From: Psococerastis gibbosa
Lineage: Eukaryota; Arthropoda; Insecta; Psocodea; Psocidae
Direction of reading: 5' to 3'
DNA length: 64,000 nt
Assembly: GCA_963971405.1 (NCBI GenBank)
Contig: OZ020489.1
Coordinates: 28,546,290-28,610,289, forward strand
In this document: positions 32,974 through 45,673 of the stretch, piece after piece
How positions within the stretch are numbered: position 1 is the first letter of the stretch
Layout of the letters: every line of letters begins with the position of its first letter
The notes under the pieces: generated by a model
Told to the model about the DNA's origin: nothing
Databases searched by the model: none
Seen by the model: the letters and a program-made list of their open reading frames with translations, nothing else
Position numbers and translations under genes: made by a program

Positions 32974-33260
32974 TCATTATGTCTATTGTAGTTTGTAAAT
33001 ATATGCTCCTTACTGCAAGGAAAAGAAGAAAAAAAAAAATATTAATGCTATAATATTGTATTGTATTCTTTCTGTTAAATTCTCCCATTGCTGGGCGTAC
33101 CGGCTGGAAAAAAATATATATTAATTAGCTTGGGTATGTGGGATGGTATTGTATTTTATATTATTGTAAATATATGCTATGAAAGAAAGAAAGAATAAGA
33201 TTGTTGGAATAGGCTGACGTAGGCTAAAGCCTTTTGAACAGTCATAAGTCACTTAACACT

Positions 33261-33431
33261 TCACAAATCTGTGAGTTTAGTTTTATTGACGAACGCAGCC
33301 AAGTTCTCCAAGCCGATGGCTTTGACTTGCAGGAGATCAGTCATCAGTGAAGGGAGCCCCCTAGCATTAATCGAGTCTCTCCCTTCGAACCCGAACCTTC
33401 TATTTCCTAGTCTAGATCCCCTCCAACTGGG
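33261..33431 (-). CDS. Candidate terminal coding exon, unknown
   Basis: The minus strand is open from 33431 to a TGA at 33261 and reads as plausible protein: RLGNRRFGFEGRDSINARG, then LPSLMTDLLQVKAIGLENLA, ending FVNKTKLTDL. A CCCAG that could serve as acceptor lies at about 33425-33429. The peptide is well mixed in composition and looks more genuine than surrounding frames, but no family is recognised. It might equally be a piece of a transposon protein. Confidence 0.32.
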   Translation of the reverse strand, partial: PSWRGSRLGNRRFGFEGRDSINARGLPSLMTDLLQVKAIGLENLAAFVNKTKLTDL

Positions 33432-33490
33432 CTATTTCTGACTACCAAAATGTTGCACTAATGACTTTTAAAAACTACCCGAAAAATATG

Positions 33491-33710
33491 CAGCCAGAGT
33501 GCTCAATGGATTAGGCAGATGGGCGATGGCCCACCTTGTTCGAATCCAAACGGCTGAAGACAGTCACGAGCGGTAGCCTAGCAGGTTGTCTGGCTGTCAC
33601 CCTGCCAACCTGTAGGTAGCCCACGCTTTTTCCTATCCATTAAAGTAATCGTGAGCCTGCTCATTGGAATTTATCGACCCTTAAGACCTGACGCTACTTA
33701 CTTTAATATG
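33491..33710 (+). mobile_element. tRNA-derived SINE (probable)
   Basis: The head CAGCCAGAGTGCTCAATGGA TTAGGC resembles an RNA polymerase III A box, and GTTCGAATCC at 33538-33547 is a near-perfect B box about 35 bases on. The distance and order match a tRNA-like promoter, but the sequence does not fold as an intact tRNA, and about 160 bp of unrelated body follows. No clear tail or target duplication was found. Confidence 0.55.
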
Positions 33711-34602
33711 TGGGTGCCATACTCAAAACTCAAAATCCACCTGCCCTCCCCGCCCCCTCTCCCTCGAATTTGATAAGTGTGGTCAGACTTTTAGACCTTC
33801 TTTATCTCAATGTGTGACCATGAGAAACCCCATTGGCATGCACCTTGCCACTGCGGCTCAAACCTGCCGAAAGCTAAATATAGAAGCTAATTTTTAACTA
33901 AGGCAATAGGTTATGCGCCAAGACCACATTGCGGGGCTGAGAATTTTCAACCTGCTTTTGCTATGGATGGAAATTATTCTTTCATGAATGCATGGGGTGC
34001 GAATGGGACTCCTATCCCGCGTTGTACATTTTCCCTAACTGACTGTTTCCTGTAGATATTAATGGTGACGGTGTCTACGTCAATATATCAGACAAATTTT
34101 ATTTTAGGAAAATGTCCTACTATTGCACTGATTATGGACGAATTCTAGAGTGCACAATTGGATGGGCTAATGTCTAATCCACTGAAATATAGCCCCGTTC
34201 AAGGTGCTTAGCAATTTGTAAAATTGTAACGAGAATTATGAGAAGTATAGAAAAAGTTTATTGTGCGTAATACACAACACGTCTTTCCCCGAAATTCCGG
34301 CTAACGAATCGCCAATGGCAAAGAATATGCATTGACTGACGGCTATGATTAGCTTATGGGGCAAACCCGGGAACGCAAAATCAAATCCTATTTCCATGGA
34401 TGTAAACTTGCAAACAAAGCGGGACACAATTGAGTAGAGACAGCATGACGTGTTGAAATCAGAAACATGGGTCAGGTCAAAACTATATACCCTCAGGTAA
34501 AGATATCGCCATAGACGAAAGGTATAACAGTTATACTAGCAGAAGTTTGAAAAAGGCTACACTATATACAGTATACCTGTAATGGGGCAGCGGGGGTCAG
34601 TT
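33711..34602. other. Gene-free stretch
   Basis: I see no gene, RNA or classified repeat here. Confidence 0.45.
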
Positions 34603-35074
34603 AAAGGGAAGGGCGATACAGACGAATATATCGATACAGCTGTATCGAAATATTTAAGACATTAATATCGATATCGATATGTATCGGTCCTGCCAGTATC
34701 GATATCCGATGTATCGGAATTCGATACTTTGTTATTTTACAGCCTGATTCTAGTACATAAAACTACTGAAAACTGAGTAACTGACCTACAAAAATGAAGT
34801 TAAGTTCTCGGCTGATAGGCTAAAAAAAATCATTACAATGTAGACCTAAATTCATCGCCAAGAGACTTCATGAATAAGAGTTTCCGGTTTCATTCTGTTC
34901 CTCAAATCATTCATAACAAAATTTGCCTTCGAGAAAAGTCTCTCTGATGGCACATCCGATACAGGCCAAAATTTCGATACATCGATACTGTATCGGCACT
35001 TGTGTATCGATGCAAATATCGATATTTCTTGTGCGATATTATCGATGTATCGAATATCGTATCGCCCTTCCCGA
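34603..35074. mobile_element. hAT element, 472 bp, with perfect 8-bp duplication
   Basis: The ends AAAGGGAAGGGCGATAC and, inverted, TCGGGAAGGGCGATAC share GGGAAGGGCGATAC. A perfect 8-bp duplication GGTCAGTT flanks it (34595-34602 and 35075-35082), the hallmark length for hAT. Within about 120 bp of each end are many TATCGAT/GTATCGA repeats, likely subterminal transposase-binding sites. The middle retains the last codons of a transposase gene, so this is an internal-deletion derivative of an autonomous element. Confidence 0.92.
34852..34965 (-). pseudogene. hAT transposase C-terminal remnant
   Basis: Thirty-eight codons on the minus strand end in TGA and encode VPSERLFSKANF followed by NDLRNRMKPE and a final HEVSWR. 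The P-S-E-R-x-F-S motif with the R-N-R-x-x-P downstream is the conserved hAT dimerisation region at the transposase C-terminus. The catalytic D-D-E part is absent, so this remnant cannot act. It lies between the subterminal repeats of the 472-bp element, oriented toward its left end. Confidence 0.88.
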
Positions 35075-35082
35075 GGTCAGTT

Positions 35083-36556
35083 TGGAGCGGTGGGGTTCGG
35101 AATGGGTTTATATCTCTTTTCTAAGTTTCTTGCAATTTACGAGTATAGGTAGGGGTAATATATATTGGGTTTCTGGGGGTCCGGGTGTTTATTACTATGG
35201 AATTATTGGTTTAAAAAGGTATTAAGACTTGCGAGTAGTACAATGCATAGATATTCAAATCAGGACTGTACTGACCCAATCCGCGAGGATAGTCACTGGA
35301 GGTATTATCAATGAGGAAACTAAACTAATAATGGCCGAAAAATCAATCAGACCATTGGTAGGGCTAGGCTTAAGGGTCCATAAAAAAAAAACCTTTCACA
35401 ATAGTAATACTTAGATTGTAAAAGCTACAACCGAGTATAGAAAACATAGAAAAGATGCAAAGGTGCATAACCCTTATCAATCCAAACATTTATAATTCTT
35501 AAAACGATGGGAGCAAAAAAATCAAAGGAAATGTATGATAACACCCTCTTTGGAGAGACAAAAAATTATGGATGCCCCCCAGTGCTTTGCACTGTTCACG
35601 GTTGGTTCTATACCTGTTAGGTTGCCCATTTATACCTGCTTTGAACTAAATGCAATCACGCCATTTTGCTCCGTGTTTTGTTTGCTATTATTAGAGCTTG
35701 AGAAGGTTTATCGTTGCAATATAAATAAATTAAATAAATGATTTCACTTTACTGGTGACAGTTCATTGTTGATTTGATAATGGTTTTCCTCTTTAAATAA
35801 CTATTTAATTAAGAGGACACAGACTTTGGTCCGGGGACAGATCCTGTCAATTTGGGGGGGGGGGGGTAGTTGTGGGTCAAAATATAGGAAAAACATATGT
35901 AGGATCGATTAAATTAGAGCGTAATAGTAATAGATTAACTTACAATAGATTTACTAAATTTGGGGGGGGGGGGCAGCTAAATATTTGCAAACATTACACT
36001 CACAATTATCCCACGCTCCGCCATTGCGAGATACTGCAGTCTTTTATATTTCATTGGAAACTGATAAAACCTATGCAAAGACAAACAGGGAACGGACTAA
36101 CGTACAAGTGGAGAAACATTTGGACTCCAGTTACCATAGGTTCACCAATGGTGGGAGCCGCATTTTTCCAACCCCTATCCTAATTTGGCGTTTTTATTGG
36201 TTTGAAGCATACGCTATATCGCGCATTAGTAAAGTTGTAGTAATTTAATTTTCAGTAGCATATGAGGTTATTGATCTAGCTCTTTGCGTACACCTTTCAA
36301 TATGATACTTCGTACACTGATATCCAATTTGGCGTTTTTTCATAGTCCTAAATAGATTCTAAATAGGAGAAATGCAACATTGGCTCCCATAATTTTTCCT
36401 TTTAATTTTTGTTGCAACCTGCCACATCTTTTTCACTGATTGGTCGGAGAAGGTGGCACCAGCAACTCAATAAACATTTTTAGCGGAAGCGATTCTCCCA
36501 TCTTTCCTATATACGATACACAACTCTAGTTCTAAACGTAAGCCTTAATTAATTGT
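35083..36556. other. Gene-free stretch with G runs
   Basis: Two G runs near 35855 and 35963 are the only distinct features. Plus-strand frames at 35872-36183 and 35985-36248 cross the second G run and overlap in different phases, so I read them as chance. Confidence 0.45.
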
Positions 36557-36564
36557 CTTACAAG

Positions 36565-36681
36565 AATTCCCGGGTTTGGCTATGGGGCCAGGAGGGCAAT
36601 GGTCTAAGACTTTACTGCCAGAGAAGGGGCCCCCAAACAATTCCGGCCAACGGGCCCCCCACAAGGCCAAACCCGGCCCTG
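36565..36681. mobile_element. Minimal hAT MITE, 117 bp
   Basis: The right end, inverted CAGGGCCGGGTTTGGC, pairs with AATTCCCGGGTTTGGC at the left, and CTTACAAG is duplicated exactly at 36557-36564 and 36682-36689. The interior is GC-rich (GGGGCC-type) and non-coding. The left terminal bases no longer show the CAG of the right end. Confidence 0.82.
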
Positions 36682-38932
36682 CTTACAAGGGATGCTTCCA
36701 TCCATTCATACCCTCCACAACATTTAAAACAACCAATTTATAAACAAAAATAATAATTTTAATTTATTCAGACTCAGTTAATATTCAGAAGCCTTGGGGG
36801 AAGGTCCAAAAAATTAAAACCTCCCTTAACCTTAAGCTTATGCTCCTTAAAGACCCACTTAATTTAACTGCATTTACTCAATAATTGCCCATTAATAATT
36901 GAAGCATAGTAGTTAAAATGTATGTGCTTGCCACCCTTAATTCTTAGTATGGCCCCTCAAGGGAGGTTCTCTAATTTCGGAGATGTGCCCTTACGTCATT
37001 TGCGGTGAGTCTTTGGAATGAATTTACTTTTTTTATTACGGTAGCCAGCGCAATTAGTGCCCTCGGGGTTAAAATAAGATTGGGCTAATAAAATTGTTTG
37101 ACCTACTTAGCATACTGTATTATTGAACTCCGCCTTAAGCCTGCATTTGACTCAACACTTCTGAGCGCTTAAGTACAACTGAACAAGTCATTAGAACTGA
37201 TCTAAATATTGTGCCAGAGAAACCTAAGAATACCTGTACGCAGGGACGGATTTGGCTATTGCACGAATATAGGCACTGCCCTTGTCGTGGACATTATTAA
37301 TTATTGTAGGTATAGGGGGGGGGGTGTTAACTAATAAAACCACTATTTTTTGTTAAATGTTTATAAACAAAATAACCTACTTTTTTACCCTTAACTCAAA
37401 TTTTAGACATAATTATTTTAATTATTTTTACATAATATGTACATTAAAAAAAATTTAAATTACTACGCGCGGACACGCGCGCGCGGATGTAGGCATTTGC
37501 CTCAGTTGCCTACTGGTAAATCCGCCACCGCCTTTACGATACCAATTTCATTTAAGTATTGGCTGTATTGGTTTAATCTACTATACTACAATATGTACAA
37601 AGTACACGTGTGTGTATAATTGAGCTGTTTCTTTCATTTTATTTGTTTTTTTTTATTCATTTGTCTACGGCTTCAGTTGTAAAGTCTATTAAAAGTGCAA
37701 ATATGACTGCTTCTGGGTTTCAAACACTTAACTTACCATTGTGAGAAACATAAAACATTTATTAATCCACGAATTGATATGCTGCCGACAAAGTTGTGAA
37801 AATGGTCAGATGAAAAATTCATAAAATATTGAAGCTTTTGCAAGTAAATTTACGTTTTCTCATCAATAAAAAAATAATAATAACCGTCAGATTTTGTAGC
37901 ACGAATTTCGACGGTCCATATCCTCGTAACAAGTAAAAATTTCTCGTGTAACATGGCATGCCGAGAAGTTTAAAATTCTATTGAAAAATAACAAATTTTT
38001 AAGACGTACACCAATACCGTGGGGTGGCATATATTTATTATTTTTGTAATGAGGTAAAAAAAACATCATTTGACCGGACTTGTGTGAGACGATAGCGAAT
38101 AATAGCAATTTAATTCGAGACCTATTACCGTCAAATTTAACTTGTTTTTATGGCCCTTTATCAAATAATAAAGATGATAAGACGCATCATGTCATTGAAT
38201 CAGTGACTATAAAATATACAAATAAATGTTAAAGCTTGCTCAGAAATCCCGTCCAACGGGCTTTTTCAATCCTCTAATACCCTAAATGATTCCACACTTT
38301 ATCGGACTTGGAACGAAAATCCCACCACGTTCCCAACGCCATTTATTATACTGGCTAATGTTTTTTTAATTTGAATTTGACCTTTATCCACTAAATAGCC
38401 TGGTATGCATAAGAAAAGCGGTCTTACACCAGTCCTATAAGCGTCGGATGTTTGATTAATACTTGGTGTACTAACGCAGGTGTGGTACAGCCAACCCTAT
38501 AGTCATGTAATAGCATGCACCGCTTTATGATCAGGTGCTGAGCGGGAAGAAAGAGGGCAACACGCGAACAAGACATTTTCGACACATTTGTCAAAAGTAA
38601 CCAGTTGATTAGCCGGGCTAGTTTTTGTGGGAACTAATCAACCCCTGCATAAGGAGCAGATTTAGGTGAAGGGGCTCATAAAAAGGACAAAAAATCTCAT
38701 CAAGACGTATGGCCGATTTAATTACAGCAAGTTAACACTATACCTTCGTGGAAGGCAGTTGCGTTGTAATGCACAACTATTGTAATTAATAGAGCCAAAT
38801 TAACAGCAGGCCAAGTTTTGGGTAGGTGCGGGTCTCCTGCTGGCTTAGTACCAACGGAACAGAAAAATAACTAACCCGGGAAATTATTTAAAACATTTTA
38901 ATATACAGTATTAAAACAGGAATAGTCCAGCC

Positions 38933-39102
38933 CAAGGCAGTAGCCAGGTTCAAACCTTCTCCCCCCCCCCCCCCCTCCGAAATGAAATGGCTTGACACTC
39001 GATAGAATCTGATTTTGGGAGGAAAAATAAAAACTAATATGTAATATCCAATGACATTTCGGCATCCCCCCCCCCCAAAAAAAAACTCTAGCCACAGCCT
39101 TG
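38933..39102. mobile_element. hAT MITE, second copy
   Basis: Counterpart of 1912-2079 with the same GTCCAGCC duplication. The first C run is three bases longer and the A run one shorter, typical of homopolymer variation or sequencing error. Confidence 0.8.
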
Positions 39103-39844
39103 GTCCAGCCGATTATTGGCGATTTGGGATTAGCGTATTAGGTTTATTCATTTGTTTTAAACAAGTGAGTGAGAATGCGCGGGAAATTCAAATCGATAAA
39201 TTAATCCTCGGCTTTATCTTTAGTGAGTTTTCAATTTTTTCTCCCTTAGATGTCTAGACACATTATTTAAATTCTTATTATACTTCAAAATTCTACTTGT
39301 GCATTTTACTGCTTATTAGTATTTCCTTCAATTATAAAACAATGCAACCATTCTCTTGTATTCCAATAATTTAGTAATATGACCGTCACGTGACACCTAT
39401 TAAAAAATAAACCCCGGTGTTTCCAAATCGCCATAATAACTAATACGATTGTTGGTGGTAGAGAACTAGATTACGAAACCAAAGGTCGAGCTGTAATAAT
39501 CGACATAAGTGGAAAAATTGTCCGCCTCTGATCTGAATCCACCTAACCTTACCTTCATAGGCAGGGGAAGAACGCAGCTGCCAGGAATGTTGCTAACCAC
39601 AACTTCTCCAATAGTGGAGGTTGTTATTAATAAGGCTACAGCACAAGTCCACAACCCCTGCCTCCCTCTAGCCCGAAAGCTGACGACACCCTCGAAAGGT
39701 TATAAAATATCTAAGGTGTAAATTTGACTGTCTTTTATACTTTTTTTTCTCGGCTGCAAGCGCTGGAAAGGTGTACCTAGATATTAAGTTCACAATGTGT
39801 AATAATTCATGAATAATAACTTATCATCGTTATTGCTGGTACAG

Positions 39845-39977
39845 TCGTACCTAAGCCTAGTAACAAAGAAATGTTTAGGAGTCTGGATGACTATAACACA
39901 GCAAAGTACCAGCGGGAAGCGTCTAGCCAACTCATGGGCAATAATTACCTTGCGATTCATAAAGTTCTTGGCTGCCG
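39845..39977 (+). CDS. Candidate internal exon, second copy
   Basis: Identical to the candidate at 2822-2954, including acceptor, donor and reading frame. Its presence in both copies adds no independent support. Confidence 0.33.
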
Positions 39978-40650
39978 GTAATTACCTGGCTAGTGGAATA
40001 CCAATTCTATCCAGTTTTTCTTGGTGTCATCATCAACCACGGATTAAGTTCATCCTTGTGTTTTTATTAGGATTGCATTCTAAGAATTGAATTAATACAG
40101 CCATTCCATAGGTTTTTTGTAGAATTTTTCTTTTGTAGAGTATTTTTATATCCTTCTACCATAATACACGCTAATGACTTTTCTATAACCTCAACGGAGA
40201 TGAATTTCTTCAGTGGGTTTCTGGTTTTTATGATGTTACTCAACTACTTTTATACCTTTCAATTTCACATCGCATCAAAATGGATTCCATAGTGTTGTAT
40301 TGTATTCTGTATTCACCTTTTAAGTGTCAAGGATAATGTGTGTTCTAATGCAGGGGCTCCAGAGCTTTTACAATATTAATATTAGATTAAAACTACATCA
40401 ACAACTGCGACATGACATGCATTACCGCATTCTACTCATTTTTTCATGCCCCCTAAATGCAAAACTACCCCGAGTTGCGAGTAAAATATTTGATAATGTG
40501 CAAAGCATCAAAATATCCAATATCAAATATTGTAGGTACCAAAATATCAAAATGCAGAAAGTACACTTCGGAATCTGCGGTTGGACTTTTGATTGAGAAT
40601 GGTGAAATGTTAGGTGTTCCCAATCGTTCCATGTTCTATATGGTATGGAG

Positions 40651-40743
40651 CAGGGGTTCCCAAACTTTTTTGTCCATTGACCACTAGACTATTTTATGAT
40701 TTTGCGTGGACCACCATGGCTGCCACAGGAAAATCGTCATATT
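40651..40743. repeat. Possible hAT terminus, second copy
   Basis: Counterpart of 3628-3720, beginning CAGGGGTTCCCAAAC. Confidence 0.4.
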
Positions 40744-40937
40744 CTTGGATGAAGTATAGTTGCTGCCTTTTTCCGTAAGATTACTATCTCTAGCTAGATT
40801 AAATGTTTAGGACTGGTATCGGTTCGATTTTGTAGTTCAGTGCCAAGACTTACTGTATTTTTCTTCAAATTTCCAATATCTCAGCTGTTTTCTTTTCTTA
40901 TTTCTTACTTTGGTCCGTGGGGAATGGACGTTGACAC

Positions 40938-41323
40938 AAACCATGAGGAACCGAAGCGGTGCATTTGAGAAGTGGGTGTAGAGACGAATGCTGAGCATAT
41001 CAAGGAGAGATCGTGTCCCTTATGCCAAGGTCCTGAGGCGAATGAATACAGAAGCAAGTTGCTGCTGACGGTTAAGAAACGGAAACTAACATACTTTGGT
41101 CAAGTTATGAGGAACGAAACTTATTGTCCTCTGCATGTAATAATTGAAGGCACTGGAGAAGAACTGGGGGTTCCCGGCAGAAGAAGAACATCCTGGTTGA
41201 AAATCCTGAAGCAGTTTCCTTCCCTTTTCACAGCAGCAGTCCCAAAGGTCCAAATTGCCATGATGACCGCCAATCTTCGATAGAAGAAACATTTGAAGAA
41301 GAGAGATGCCAGATCCAGCGAAG
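40938..41323 (+). mobile_element. LINE tail, second copy
   Basis: Counterpart of 3915-4300, with the same stop and frame change, so it does not restore a functional reading frame. Confidence 0.75.
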
Positions 41324-43366
41324 TTCAAAACCGGAAAAGACGCAAAAAGTAATTTTACCTAGTGTCAATTTTTTTCCTGGTACTCCAATTTTACGAAGTG
41401 TTGTTACTTGTTTCTAACGCCTGCTATCAGCATTTCTGCTTTAAGTAACCCTGTAAGCCTGGCGGGGGGAGTGAGTCTGTTTGTTAACTTGAGGCACCCA
41501 AAGGGCAGACTCTATCATCTCGGGGAAAGGGGAGTCGACTAACAGGGTGGACCTCCTGATTATAGTGGATTCCGAACCACTTGGGGAACATGGTAAAGTC
41601 ACACGATGAGATCGGAGGTGACCAGGACTCGACTTATACTTACTGCCGAAGCGCGTCATCATGTCCCACCAGGTTCCCCTGCCAACGCTGTGCACACTAC
41701 CAAGTTGCCGCAGTTTGAAACATGCTCTGCTCTACTAATGGAATCAACATGGTAAGGCCGTTGGCAATTTTACGAAGTTTAATTTGAATTTGTTGTAAAT
41801 TTTTTTTATTTTTTAATAAAGTGGAAAGAACATATTACTATTATATTATTAACTAATTAAGTAATATGTTTTTTATTTTGGTAACCCCTAAAAAATTGTT
41901 GTCAACAAATGTTCAGCCAGACAAACTATTGAAAAACCAGACTGTCCGGGTGAAGACCGGACATCTGGCAGCCCTGGAAGCGGAAAATGTGAAGCCTATT
42001 CAATTCATGGAATGCATTAGAATAACCCTATAAAAATGTAATATAATCGCTACTACACACTCTACACAGCTACAGTGATATTAATTAACTGCTTTCTGTA
42101 CCACCTAAAAGTCCATAATAATAAAAACTATACCCAGAAGCAATTAAGCAAGAAAACATAACTGAAGCATAAAAGCAGTAAAACCTTCCTTTACCGGTAC
42201 CTACTCAATTAATTGCAATTTGTTGCAAAAAATCCTAAATTTGTCAGTCGCGCAAAAACTCTTAACATGAAAATTTCGTCTGGAAAGACCACCGGCAAAA
42301 CCACACGTTGTAAGCGCAAATGATCAATTACAAAATAAATCTTTAATTTACTTCACATTGCTTTCAGTGCGCGTGCAGTTGCATTTTCAGGTTGCATTTC
42401 GCAAAGGAGTGGTACCGTACAAAAAATGGGTAATTGTTTGGAACTGGCATGAGACCCGGGTTTCTGAGAGGTACCGCATTATAGCCATGTTTTGAAATCA
42501 GGTAACGCTAAGATTTCTCGCCAATTAACCGATTTCTTGACGTCTCGAATTATTAACAAACGCGCTAATAAGTGTATAGAAAATAACCATTTAATATACT
42601 ATTCTTCCGATAAATTAACACTGATCATTTAGGGAAAATTCTGAAAAATTCAAAATTTCGAGTGCTCTTATGAGTGTTACGAAGATTCATCCGCGCAGTT
42701 AAGGGCTTCAGGCCACGGCGGCAGGTGCAGCATCTTGGTGTCTCACGTTTGGTTTAGAACCGTTGGGGCACTTATTCTTCGCTTATGATAGAAGAGTTCA
42801 TTTTGAGTTAGTTATTTATGAAAATGTCTTTAAATACTTGGGCCCTTGGGGAACGTGGAAGAAGGGTTTAAAAAACAGATAGTTCAGGCAGTTTCCTGTA
42901 GCAAACCTGCAAACGGCTTATTAACGGCATAGCCCTCAGCCAATGCAATAAAAAAAAATGCACTTCCTATTTCCATGTGGAAGTTTTCTCCCAGAGCAAG
43001 TGGATACAATAAGTAAAAAACGTTAGAACCTAATTAATTTATTAATTAGGTAAACTATTTGAAGTCAGTAGTCAGCATGGGCATAGGATTGGGTCCAGAG
43101 GGGGGACAGGTAGAAAAATTAGTACAAATCTATTTTTTCAGGATTGCACAAATTTAAAAATGGCGCCCTTTTCGAACAACTGAACATAAACAAAGGGAAA
43201 ATTTCCCACAATAAATGATACATATACTTCCATTTAAATCAAGGTCGCATCCATGATAGTCGATATTTCCCCCCCTAGATTGGGCAACGCTATATAAAGC
43301 GCGGTTCCACCGACCTCTCAGTGCAGAATACACATACGGTGACGTGGTAGCAGATATCATTAATAA

Positions 43367-43617
43367 AGGCGGGGTTTCCACCGACCTCTCATTGCAGAAT
43401 GCAAATGACATTGACGGAAATTTTTGTTTTACTCTATGCCATAGTTAAAATTGATCAATGATCATAGAGTAAAATCACAAACAAACTAAATTTAAAAAAA
43501 TGGCGTCATGGGATATGTTAAGTACAAACATTTTAATAGATTTCTATAAAAAGAAAAATTCAAATTTCTGTCAATGTTATTTGCATTCTGCAATGAGAGG
43601 TCGGTGGAAACCCCGCC
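43367..43617. mobile_element. MITE A, second copy
   Basis: Counterpart of 6344-6594 with the same TAA flanks. Confidence 0.75.
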
Positions 43618-43716
43618 TAAGACACATTTATTTATTAGGCTACGGCCTACGGTACGTCGGTACCATTTTTGTCAGCTGTAACTAGTAAGTGAGAAGTTTG
43701 TTGCGCGATTGTTTTA

Positions 43717-44194
43717 GGCGCTTATTCCACCAACGTCAATAGTGATAGGGAATGTAGTAGTGACGGACATTTCAATTTTTAATTGATACACGCTATTCCA
43801 CTTCTTTTTTCAACTATTGATCACTTTTCGTCTAATGACACGTATGCGCCAAAAAATGCGCCAAATTTCAGAAATTTGGCGAATTTGTTTTTTGAAATTT
43901 TGTTTGCATTTGTTTTCTTCGTACACTTATTATTTTTAATAAAACCTAATCATAGTAGGAGATTCGAAGTAAGATCGATATTCACCGATCTGTTCAATGG
44001 ATGAAAACTGTTTTGTAAACAATCTATTAAAATGTTTCTACATATTCCATGACGCCATTTTAGTTTGTTATTGTTTGCAGCACGTGATTTTACTCTATGA
44101 TCATTGATCAATTTTAATTATGGCATAGAGTAAAATTCAAATTTCCGTCAATACTACATTTACTATCACTATTGACGTTGGTGGAATATGCGCC
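43717..44194. mobile_element. MITE B, second copy
   Basis: Counterpart of 6694-7171 with the same TTA flanks. Confidence 0.82.
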
Positions 44195-44653
44195 TTAGCT
44201 GTAGTACGATTAGGACTGTCGGTTTTTGGCCTTAGGGATATTTTATTTCGTTTTCAGTGCAAAAATCTTTGATATATAAGAATATAACCGTTGCTCCTGT
44301 ATCTTTAACGCATGAGGCCGCACTGCCACATAGTCATAGCACAGCACGGTCCTGATGGTTATATTATATCTATAGTCAAAATTCATAACTGAAAGAGTAA
44401 CAGTGTTGCCGGACGTGTCATATGAAATATCACGCCACTGACGTTCAAAATTCACGACATATCACGCAAGCAACTAATCGTCTAATATATATGCATATTA
44501 ATATAATATATACATATAATATATAATTTATATTAAATTTTTTAATATGGTAACTAAAAAATATGTCATTTGTTTTGCTAATTTTATCTAACAACTTCTA
44601 TGCTTAGCTTGTAGTGGGGCTGAAAAATCTGTGTGAATTATTTTTCTTACTTC

Positions 44654-45673
44654 CAGTGGCGTAACGATAGTTTTTCGAGGGTGGCGGTGTTTAATTTGCC
44701 CCCCCCCCCCCATTTTCATGATAGTGTAGAATAAGGGGAAAACCGTTCTCAAGGACTTTCGCAGCATTTAAATTAATGACATTACTGTCCGTCGCACAGG
44801 GGCCCGGGGGTTCAGGAGACGTGAACGGGGGCCCCCAAGGGTCGTAATGAATACAAATACAAGTAAGGGGGACCCGGGTCAAAATTTTTGAAAAATAAGC
44901 CTGAAATGATGGGGTTTTACGCAATTTGATAGGAGTAATGTTTCGATTTTTACAGGCGATGTAGATAGGCTAAATACGAACGAGTGAGTCTGGGGGTCTC
45001 CCCCGGGTGAAGATTTTTGTAAAATACCTGAAATACGGGGTTTTACGCATTTTGCCAAAAATGTTTAGATTTTGTAGATAACGACTTTATTAAGTTGTTA
45101 CGTTTTGATGATTTTACAGACAATGAATATAATTACGAGCAAGGGGGGCCGGGGGTCTCCCCCGGGTGAAATTTTTTTAAAAATAGGGCTGAAATGGTAA
45201 GGGTTTTACGCATTTTGATAGGACTAATGTTTCAATTGTACGGACGATGAATATAACTACATACAAGGGGGATCGGGGGTCTCCCCCGGGTGATTTTTTT
45301 TTTGTTTGAAAAATAGGTCTGAAACAGTGGGGTTTTAGGCATTTTGATAGGTTAACGCTTAGATTTTACAGGCAATGAATCCAATTACGAGCAAATTCTT
45401 GAAAGATGAGCATGAAATGGTGGGGTTTCATGCATTTTGATAGGAGTAACGTTTCGATGTTTACAGGCGATGAACATAGGCTAATTCCAAACGAGGGGGT
45501 CCAGGGGTCTCCCCCGGGAGAAGATGTTTGTTCAATAGACCTGAAATACGGAGTTTTACGCATCTTGCCAAAAATGTTTAGATTTTTCAGATGAGCACTT
45601 TATTATGTTATTACTTTTTAAATAATTCGGCCCAAAATATTGACTTTCTATAAAATCGTGGGGTTTTAAGGCT
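44654..45673. repeat. Degenerate tandem array, second copy
   Basis: Counterpart of 7631-8650. The substitution at 44814 (A, against G at 7791) falls near its left end. Confidence 0.75.
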
